Source: Oenococcus kitaharae DSM 17330 (lineage in GTDB: Bacteria > Bacillota > Bacilli > Lactobacillales > Lactobacillaceae). From it: a stretch of DNA of 64,000 bases. The DNA is taken from contig NZ_CM001398.1 of the NCBI RefSeq assembly GCF_000241055.1, positions 248,001-312,000 on the forward strand. Reading direction: 5' to 3'. Below are positions 57,943-64,000 of this stretch, piece by piece (positions within the stretch are counted from its first letter, which is position 1; each line of letters starts with the position of its first letter). The notes beneath the pieces were generated by a model. The model searched no databases, was not told where the DNA came from, and was given only the letters and a program-made list of their open reading frames with translations. The position numbers were made by a program, and so were the translations under genes.

Positions 57943-59310
57943 ATGCCAAATTTATCAAATAAACACAAGAAATTTTTTATCAACTTATTATTAGCAACCA
58001 GTTTTACATTTTCGATCAGTCAGTCAGCTATGACAACCATTTACCCGACTTTAATGCAGCGTTTTTCTGTACCGATTGCAAGTGTCCAGTGGTTAACGAC
58101 AGGCTTTATGCTGATCATGGTCTTGATGATGCCTTTATCGCCTTGGTTTTTGAAAAATCTGCCCTTTAAAAATTTTTTGTTAGCTTTACAGCTTATTTTT
58201 ATGGTTGGCACCTTAATTGCAATCTACGCACCAAACTTTGATCTGCTGATGGTAGGCCGCTTATTAGAAGGCATCTCGGTCGGACTCTTATTTCCCAGTT
58301 TCCAGTCTGTGATTCTATCGATCACACCATCGGAGAATCGCGCCGCTCAAATGGGGGCAGTCGGATTGGTGATGGGTTCTGCGTTAGCTGTTGGACCAAT
58401 TGTCTCCGGTGTCATTTTGCAGGCTTTTAATTGGCAATCCGTTTTCGCTTTTTTCTTACTAGTCCTGCTGGTCTTATTTCTGCTGTCCCTCAAATATATC
58501 AGTAATGTCATGCCGAAAGAACCTTATCATTTCGACTGGATCTCATCTTTATCTTTAGTGGGGCTGTTAATGGTCTTATACGCTTTGCAAACATTATCTT
58601 CAGGTATCCGTGTCTGGCTGCTCATTTTATTAATTGCCGGTCTTCTACTAACTGCTTACTTTGTTTATCGGCAGCTGACAGTCAAAAATCCCCTCTTGGA
58701 TTTGCATGTACTAGCCAAGTCTGCTTTTCGGCTTGGCATGTTTCTGACGGCTGGATCCTATATCGGTTTAATCGTGACAACGGTTTTAATGCCGCTGTAT
58801 TTTCAAAGAATCCTGAATTTGAATAGTCTATGGTCAGGCCTTTTAATGGTGCCGGCGGCGTTAAGCTTAAGCATTTTGAACCGCCGCTCGGCCAAGGTCA
58901 TGGCACAATTTGGTCTGAAACGCACCATGCTGATTGGTGCGTCCATGATCTTTATTGGCTTCGCAGGTCTTTCATTAATCGTTGAACTGAAAAACTGGTT
59001 GTTTGCCGTCATCTTTGCCGCATTGGTTGAATCAGGAAACGCCTTTATGATGATGCCGGCCGTCACTTATGCAAACAACGCTTTAGATGATGACTTGATT
59101 CCCCACGGCACTGCTTTGATAACCACCGTTAGACAAGTAGCAGGCGTCATCGGTGTCTTAATTGTGAGTCAAGTGCTGTCCGTGGTTTCTCGTCCTAGAC
59201 AAGTCTCAATGATCGGGATGCTGGCTGCTTTGATCGTATGCAGCGTCTTTGCTGCGATTTTGTTGTATCTGGTCTTGCGGATTAAACGGCAAAAAACCAC
59301 TAATGTTTAA
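57943..59310 (+). CDS. MFS drug exporter, DHA2 (EmrB/QacA, LmrB-like) family
   Basis: 455 aa with about 14 membrane segments. Motif C-like sequence GSALAVGPIVSGVILQAFNW in the fifth segment and FMLIMVLMMPLSPWFLK are typical for DHA2 proton antiporters, which expel several toxic compounds. SD GAAGGATCA precedes the ATG. It is a single gene; the adjacent TetR/ABC-2 genes are separated by a terminator, so no dedicated regulator is visible. It is unrelated to the short minus-strand membrane gene that ends 3 nt beyond. Confidence 0.87.
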   Translation: MPNLSNKHKKFFINLLLATSFTFSISQSAMTTIYPTLMQRFSVPIASVQWLTTGFMLIMVLMMPLSPWFLKNLPFKNFLLALQLIFMVGTLIAIYAPNFDLLMVGRLLEGISVGLLFPSFQSVILSITPSENRAAQMGAVGLVMGSALAVGPIVSGVILQAFNWQSVFAFFLLVLLVLFLLSLKYISNVMPKEPYHFDWISSLSLVGLLMVLYALQTLSSGIRVWLLILLIAGLLLTAYFVYRQLTVKNPLLDLHVLAKSAFRLGMFLTAGSYIGLIVTTVLMPLYFQRILNLNSLWSGLLMVPAALSLSILNRRSAKVMAQFGLKRTMLIGASMIFIGFAGLSLIVELKNWLFAVIFAALVESGNAFMMMPAVTYANNALDDDLIPHGTALITTVRQVAGVIGVLIVSQVLSVVSRPRQVSMIGMLAALIVCSVFAAILLYLVLRIKRQKTTNV

Positions 59311-59313
59311 TCT

Positions 59314-59673
59314 TTATTTTGGATTATCAGCATTAATCTTTTTTGCAAGTTCATCTATCTTTTTCTCCAAGCGGTCGACTGTCACTTGCAAATCGGCTGT
59401 TTGTTTACGATGAGCACGAACATGTTTATGAACACTCGTGCCAACGCCAGCCGCAATGGCCGCACCTAAGGCCGACAGGACATTCGTATAATTGCCTAGA
59501 ATTAACTGGCTCGTATTCGATGGTTCAAGAAACTTGAGTTGCGGAATTAAACCCAAAATTCCGAAAATAACGAGATAAATAAATAAAAATAAGAAAATCG
59601 CGATCGATATCGGACTAGATAAAATCCGTGGAATGGCTTCTAAAAATTTATTAATTGTTGATTTCTTCTGCAT
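59314..59673 (-). CDS. Small membrane protein with C-terminal coiled coil
   Basis: 119 aa from ATG 59673 (MQKKSTINKFLEAIPRILSS); the frame is open to 59715 but that includes the lysS terminator. Two membrane segments (ISIAIFLFLFIYLVIFGILG and TNVLSALGAAIAAGVGT) and a C-terminal heptad-like helix (LQVTVDRLEKKIDELAKKI). No family recognised. It lies behind the lysS terminator, so needs read-through or its own promoter. Confidence 0.55.
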   Translation of the reverse strand: MQKKSTINKFLEAIPRILSSPISIAIFLFLFIYLVIFGILGLIPQLKFLEPSNTSQLILGNYTNVLSALGAAIAAGVGTSVHKHVRAHRKQTADLQVTVDRLEKKIDELAKKINADNPK

Positions 59674-59690
59674 GCAGCCTATTTTAGAAC

Positions 59691-59722
59691 AAAAACCTTG
59701 ATGAGGAATCATCAAGGTTTTT
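59691..59722 (-). terminator. Terminator of lysS
   Basis: On the minus strand AAACCTTGATGA-TTCC-TCATCAAGGTTT followed by TTT, 11 nt after the lysS stop. Confidence 0.88.
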
Positions 59723-59732
59723 AAATACTGTT

Positions 59733-61223
59733 TTAATTTCTCATTGTTGGGAACAGCAACACATCTCGAATTGAAGCCTGGTCAGTCAAAAGCATCACCA
59801 GACGATCAATACCAATCCCCAAACCACCCGTTGGTGCCATACCGTGTTCGAGGGCTTCAATATAATCTTCATCAATCGACTCAGCTTCGTCATTACCATT
59901 TTCACGTTCAGAAGCTTGGGCTTCAAAACGCTGCCGTTGATCAATCGGATCGTTCAGTTCCGTGAAAGCGTTGGCATACTCGTTACCGGCAATATAAAGC
60001 TCGAAACGTTGAACAAAATCCGGATTGTCATCTTCTTTTTTAGCCAATGGGCTGACTTCCAAAGGAAAATGATAGACAAAAGTTGGTTCAATCAAAGTCT
60101 TTTCGACAAAAGTATCGAAAAATTCAGAAATAATATGGCCGACACCCCAGAAGCTCTCATATTTAACATGATTATCATCAGCTAATTGACGGGCATCATC
60201 TAAATCCATCTTTTGATCAAAATCAATGCCGGTCTTTTCTTTGATCAAAGCAGTCATCGACTTTTTAGCAAAAGGTTTTGTGATATCTACCTGATGATCT
60301 TTATAAGTAATCAGACCATCTTCATTAACTGCCTGAGCAGCGGCGCGAATAATATTTTCTGTCTCGATCATCACATCTGACAAATCCCAATAAGCAGCAT
60401 AAGATTCAAGCGTGGTAAACTCAGGATTATGAGTTGTATCCATACCTTCGTTACGGAAAATCCGGCCAATCTCATAGACACGTTCCATACCGCCGACAAT
60501 CAATCGCTTTAAATACAGCTCTGTTGCAATTCGTAGGTACATATCAATATCCAAAGCGTTATGGTGTGTTACAAATGGACGAGCAGCGGCGCCACCAGCA
60601 GAGTTTTGCAGAATTGGTGTCTCAACTTCTATAAAGCCAACCGAATCCATATAATCGCGAATGGCTTTGACGATTTTCGACCGTTTGATAAAGATATCAA
60701 AAGAATCCGGATTTGCAATCAAATCCAAATAACGTTTGCGATAACGTGTATCAATGTCAGTTAAACCATGGAATTTATCAGGCAATGGCCGCAGTGCTTT
60801 TGACAGCCAAGTAATTTTGTCAACCAAAACTGTCGTCTCGCCAGCATCAGTCTTCATAACCTGACCAGAAAAACCCAGAATATCACCTAAATCAGCACGA
60901 CGCAGAAGACTATAGTTTTCGCCCAAGTCATCACGACGTGCGTAGATTTGAACTGTTCCGCTGACATCTCTGATGTCAGCAAAAATAACCTTGCCAGCAC
61001 CACGCTTGGCCATCATACGACCAGCAACAATGACATGTTTTTTGGCCTCATATAGTGATTCGCCGCTTTTATCATCTGCAAAATTATGAATATCTTTTGC
61101 ATATGTATCTCGTTCGAAACGATGGCCAAAAGGGTCGACACCCAGGTCATCTTTTAAAGCCTGCATTTTTTGCAAACGTACTCTGAGTTGATCATTTAAT
61201 TCTTTATCTGCTTTTTCTACCAT
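59733..61223 (-). CDS. lysS: Lysyl-tRNA synthetase, class II
   Basis: 496 aa, normal length. N-terminal anticodon-binding OB fold ([20 protein letters not shown]) and class II motifs: motif 1 region [20 protein letters not shown], motif 2 [17 protein letters not shown] and motif 3 [19 protein letters not shown]. It charges tRNA-Lys. It is followed by a strong terminator and preceded by hslO with 73 bp between, which may hold its promoter. Confidence 0.97.
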   Translation of the reverse strand: MVEKADKELNDQLRVRLQKMQALKDDLGVDPFGHRFERDTYAKDIHNFADDKSGESLYEAKKHVIVAGRMMAKRGAGKVIFADIRDVSGTVQIYARRDDLGENYSLLRRADLGDILGFSGQVMKTDAGETTVLVDKITWLSKALRPLPDKFHGLTDIDTRYRKRYLDLIANPDSFDIFIKRSKIVKAIRDYMDSVGFIEVETPILQNSAGGAAARPFVTHHNALDIDMYLRIATELYLKRLIVGGMERVYEIGRIFRNEGMDTTHNPEFTTLESYAAYWDLSDVMIETENIIRAAAQAVNEDGLITYKDHQVDITKPFAKKSMTALIKEKTGIDFDQKMDLDDARQLADDNHVKYESFWGVGHIISEFFDTFVEKTLIEPTFVYHFPLEVSPLAKKEDDNPDFVQRFELYIAGNEYANAFTELNDPIDQRQRFEAQASERENGNDEAESIDEDYIEALEHGMAPTGGLGIGIDRLVMLLTDQASIRDVLLFPTMRN

Positions 61224-61296
61224 AAAATCCCTTAAATATACCTAGTCTAGTGTATCAGAAAGCCAGGCCCTTCCCCATGCTTGATTCCGTATTTCA

Positions 61297-62175
61297 TTAT
61301 TTTCCTGCTGCAAGAATCGCTTTCAATTCCTCTTCACTGAATTGATATTTGTGCCCATTAAAACGATCAACGATTTCAGCACCGTGGTCCTCAGCAATCA
61401 TGGCTGTTAATTCAGTTTTCGGTAATGTCCCCAAAGCGTCTGCATACCATTTTTTGGGTAAGGGTGCTGCCAAGGTGACCGGAATTTTATCCAAAATCGT
61501 CATCTTTGTCTGTCCAAAAAATTTAGCAAAAATCTGTTCCGCCTGCAAGCCTTCTGCTAGCATTGACGAAATATTAGGTAATCTGCCTAAATGCTGTTCC
61601 AATAAGTTCAATTCATTATCGCTGGCACCCGGCATGGTTTGGATCAAAAAACCACCTGCCCGCTCAACCAAATTCTTAGAGTTAACAAAAACAGAGACAC
61701 CGACTGCGCTTGGAATCTGCTCGGACTGCGCGAGATAATAGGTAAAATCATCACCAATTTCACCAGTTGTTAAAGCAACTTCGCCGGTATAAGGCTCCAA
61801 CCCAGGCTGCACTTTCGTTAACCGCAGGCTCCCATTCAAGCCGACAAGGACGGGCACATTGGGTTGGCCGTCCGCTCTTTTAGCAACAGATGCCTGAGGA
61901 TTAGTCACGTAGCCTCGCAGCTGCGCCTGGGCATTTGTCTCCGTAACAATTTGGCCAATCGGTCCACGGCCGTTGATAGCCACGTGGATCTGATCCGAAC
62001 CCTTTAAAAGAGACGTACCGGTCAGAGCCGTCGCAATCAGTGCACGCCCTAAAACCGTCGTCGCGTCTGGACTGCTATGATGTATTTCAGCTGCTTTTCT
62101 TACCAGATCTGACATATCCGTCAGATAGGCGCGAAAGTGCCCATTGTGTGTGACGCTTTTAATCAAATAATCCAT
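61297..62175 (-). CDS. hslO: Hsp33-family chaperone lacking all cysteines
   Basis: 292 aa, full length. The N-terminal core is typical (DATTVLGRALIATALTGTSL, HVAINGRGPIGQIVTE, SEQIPSAVGVSVFVN, GGFLIQTMPGAS). In normal Hsp33 two cysteine pairs near the C-terminus (C-x-C and C-x-x-C) bind zinc and form the redox switch. Here these sites read TLAAPLPKKWYADALGTLP and AEIVDRFNGHKYQF, and the whole protein has no cysteine, although the surrounding domain (TAMIAEDHGAE, YQFSEEELKAIL) is intact. It therefore cannot be activated by disulphide formation. It lies between ftsH and lysS, the usual LAB order. Confidence 0.93.
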   Translation of the reverse strand: MDYLIKSVTHNGHFRAYLTDMSDLVRKAAEIHHSSPDATTVLGRALIATALTGTSLLKGSDQIHVAINGRGPIGQIVTETNAQAQLRGYVTNPQASVAKRADGQPNVPVLVGLNGSLRLTKVQPGLEPYTGEVALTTGEIGDDFTYYLAQSEQIPSAVGVSVFVNSKNLVERAGGFLIQTMPGASDNELNLLEQHLGRLPNISSMLAEGLQAEQIFAKFFGQTKMTILDKIPVTLAAPLPKKWYADALGTLPKTELTAMIAEDHGAEIVDRFNGHKYQFSEEELKAILAAGK

Positions 62176-62185
62176 ATCAATTCAT

Positions 62186-62214
62186 AAAAACGCGGCTGTT
62201 TAAAGTCGCGTTTT
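62186..62214 (-). terminator. Terminator between ftsH and hslO
   Basis: On the minus strand AAAACGCG-ACTTTAAACAGC-CGCGTTTT, with a final T, 3 nt beyond the ftsH stop. The T run is short, so partial read-through into hslO is possible. Confidence 0.7.
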
Positions 62215-62216
62215 CC

Positions 62217-64000
62217 TTACTTTTCATCTTTATCTTTTGTATCTGTATCATCATCAGTCTTAACAGGCTTTTTAGGAGCAGCCTTACGGCGAGGACGCGG
62301 TGTCGTTGTACTTGTTGTCTTTTTAGCCCTTGGTTTTTTAACTACAGGTTTAGGATCAGCGGGTGCGTTGGCATCATCTTTATTATCCTCTGATTGGTCA
62401 TGTGAATTGTTCTTCTGTAATGCAGCTTTAGATTCTTCATATGACAGCGGTCGTGCATCAACATTTTTCGTTGCTGCCAAGTCGCTTGGAACTTCACCCG
62501 TCTCATACAATGACCTGATTTGTGCCTCATCCAAAGTCTCATATTTAAGCAGCGCCTCAGCAATCGCCCTATGCTGATCACGATGAGTTTGAATAATGTC
62601 GACAGCCTTTTGATAAGCCTCTCTAGTCAAACGACGCACTTCTTCATCAATCAATTCACTAGTCTTTTGCGAATACGGTGGGTTAGGATTATTCGGATCT
62701 CCGATAAATGCGTTAGCATTGCCTTCCAGCTGAACCATCCCTAATTTATCTGACATACCATATTGCGTAACCATTTCCCTGGCAATCTGTGTTGCCTGCT
62801 GGAAATCATTTGACGCACCGGAACTAGCTTGCTGATTAATAATCATTTCAGCAGCACGGCCGCCCATTAAGCCAGCCAATTCTTCTTTAGCGTCCTTTTC
62901 GGTCATCAAATACCGTTCATCTTTAGGCATCATCAAAGCGTATCCGCCAGCGCGCCCACGAGGGACAATCGTAACCTTACGGACAACTTGTGCATCATTT
63001 AGAACCAAGCCGACAATAGCATGCCCGGCTTCATGATAAGCAACGGTCTGTCGTTCAATTTCGGTCGTCTTGCGGTCTTTTTTAGCAGGACCGGCAATCA
63101 CACGATCTTCAGCTTCATCAATGTCGGCAGCTGTGACAGCTTTTTCACCATTTCGAGCAGCCAATAGAGCAGCCTCGTTCAAAAGGTTTTCCAAATCAGC
63201 ACCGACAAATCCAGGTGTCTGCTGGGCAATCACTTTCAAATCAACATCATCGGCCATCGGCTTATTCTTAGCGTGTACGCGTAGAATAGCTTCTCGGCCT
63301 TTAACATCCGGTGCACCCACCAAAATCTTCCGGTCAAAACGACCAGAACGGAGCAAAGCCGGATCCAAAACATCAGAACGGTTTGTAGAAGCCAGAACAA
63401 TGACGCCTTCATTACCTTCAAAACCATCCATCTCAATCAAAATCTGGTTCAGGGTCTGCTCACGTTCATCATTGCCGCCACCCATACCAGCACCACGGCG
63501 CCGGCCAACGGCATCAATTTCATCAATAAAGATAATCGATGGTGCAGCTTTTTTGGCATTTTCAAATAAATCACGAACTCGGCTGGCACCAACACCGACA
63601 AACATCTCCACAAAATCAGAACCGGAGATACTGAAGAATGGTACTGATGCTTCCCCGGCAACCGCTCTGGCTAGCAAAGTCTTTCCAGTTCCTGGAGGTC
63701 CTTCAAGCAAAACACCCTTTGGTATACGAGCGCCTAAACTAGTAAATTTCTTTGGATCCTTTAAGAATTCAACGATTTCAACCAATTCCTGCTTTTCTTC
63801 TTCTTCGCCTGCAACATCAGCAAAACGTACTTTATTCTGCTTCGGATCTGAAGGTTTAGCCTTGGAACGGCCAAAACTCATAATTCCGCCAGGTCCACCG
63901 CCAGAACCGCCTTGACCCCGCTGTCCGCCAAGCATCATCCAGTAAAGCAGCGCAAATAGAATCAGCGTTGGGACAATCATCGTCAGCATCGAGCCCCAGA
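62217..64000 (-). CDS. ftsH: ATP-dependent zinc metalloprotease FtsH (5' end cut by window edge)
   Basis: Over 590 residues are visible, the start lies beyond 64000. From the N-terminal side: the second membrane span ([20 protein letters not shown]), AAA core with Walker [21 protein letters not shown], Walker [15 protein letters not shown] region [20 protein letters not shown], then the zinc site [12 protein letters not shown] and the distal Asp region. The C-terminus has an unusually long Lys/Asp/Pro-rich tail ([20 protein letters not shown]). FtsH degrades membrane and misfolded proteins. Terminator follows. Confidence 0.97.
   Translation of the reverse strand, partial: WGSMLTMIVPTLILFALLYWMMLGGQRGQGGSGGGPGGIMSFGRSKAKPSDPKQNKVRFADVAGEEEEKQELVEIVEFLKDPKKFTSLGARIPKGVLLEGPPGTGKTLLARAVAGEASVPFFSISGSDFVEMFVGVGASRVRDLFENAKKAAPSIIFIDEIDAVGRRRGAGMGGGNDEREQTLNQILIEMDGFEGNEGVIVLASTNRSDVLDPALLRSGRFDRKILVGAPDVKGREAILRVHAKNKPMADDVDLKVIAQQTPGFVGADLENLLNEAALLAARNGEKAVTAADIDEAEDRVIAGPAKKDRKTTEIERQTVAYHEAGHAIVGLVLNDAQVVRKVTIVPRGRAGGYALMMPKDERYLMTEKDAKEELAGLMGGRAAEMIINQQASSGASNDFQQATQIAREMVTQYGMSDKLGMVQLEGNANAFIGDPNNPNPPYSQKTSELIDEEVRRLTREAYQKAVDIIQTHRDQHRAIAEALLKYETLDEAQIRSLYETGEVPSDLAATKNVDARPLSYEESKAALQKNNSHDQSEDNKDDANAPADPKPVVKKPRAKKTTSTTTPRPRRKAAPKKPVKTDDDTDTKDKDEK

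Noticed and set aside
61297-62175. Frameshift or truncation as cause of cysteine loss in Hsp33
   Set aside because: The frame is continuous at normal length and the C-terminal domain aligns on both sides of the changed sites.
63070-63915. 281-codon plus-strand frame
   Set aside because: Exact antisense of the ftsH AAA core; Ser/Pro/Arg-rich composition is typical of a shadow frame.
1-64000. CRISPR array, prophage or rRNA operon
   Set aside because: No regularly spaced repeats, phage structural genes or rRNA sequence were noticed in reading.

Overview
The window reads as chromosome of a heterofermentative lactic acid bacterium, most likely Leuconostocaceae and probably Oenococcus. The reasons are a contiguous alsS-alsD pair, a mannitol 2-dehydrogenase of the heterofermentative LAB type next to a ROK fructokinase, a D-2-hydroxyacid dehydrogenase, CcpA (cre) boxes, a T-box control of methionine genes, and low-to-moderate GC. 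The genus call is an inference from gene content and remembered family sequences; no search was run. No CRISPR array, insertion sequence, phage or rRNA was seen. The window starts inside a PTS permease gene and ends inside ftsH.

1-12.7 kb is mostly housekeeping on the minus strand: a fructose-type PTS EIIC with divergent RpiR regulator, rlmCD-dgkB, the gatCAB operon, ntdP, nudF, recX, map, a GtrB-like glycosyltransferase and a SteT-like permease. 12.8-21 kb, mostly plus strand, holds trxA, alsSD (acetoin route), fructokinase, mannitol dehydrogenase, a membrane protein and a VOC protein. A single ABC exporter gene is inserted between alsD and the sugar genes, flanked by two 98-bp direct copies of the alsD 3' end plus terminator. 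21-30 kb holds a D-2-hydroxyacid dehydrogenase, a TetR-controlled heterodimeric ABC multidrug exporter with an accessory secreted protein, a GlcU-like sugar transporter with two cre-like boxes, and oleate hydratase.

30.3-36.6 kb is a methionine regulon: a T-box leader with AUG specifier, then metQ, a MetE-like synthase, an odd tRNA-like element with CAU anticodon, ybaK, an M20 peptidase, metN and metI. 36.6-41.9 kb has nagR-nagA (with a candidate NagR operator), clpX, tig and a P-loop kinase.

41.9-51.9 kb is the most unusual region, an accessory secretion and signalling island. It has a lactococcin 972-like bacteriocin with its ABC ATPase and DUF1430-type membrane protein, two paralogous Rgg regulators each facing a divergent tiny hydrophobic peptide gene (36 and 40 codons) with an SHP-pheromone-like core, and a second operon coding for a DUF2712-like secreted protein, three ABC membrane subunits, an ATPase and a membrane-anchored protein. 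I propose this as a double Rgg-SHP-like quorum-sensing system next to two peptide export/immunity modules.

52-64 kb holds a cytidine-deaminase-like gene, a small membrane protein, a probable frameshifted gene, a structured RNA candidate, a MazEF toxin-antitoxin pair, tRNA-Thr(CGU) and tRNA-Asn(GUU), a TetR/ABC-2 exporter pair, an MFS exporter, lysS, an Hsp33 gene that has lost every cysteine including the four zinc/redox-switch residues, and ftsH.
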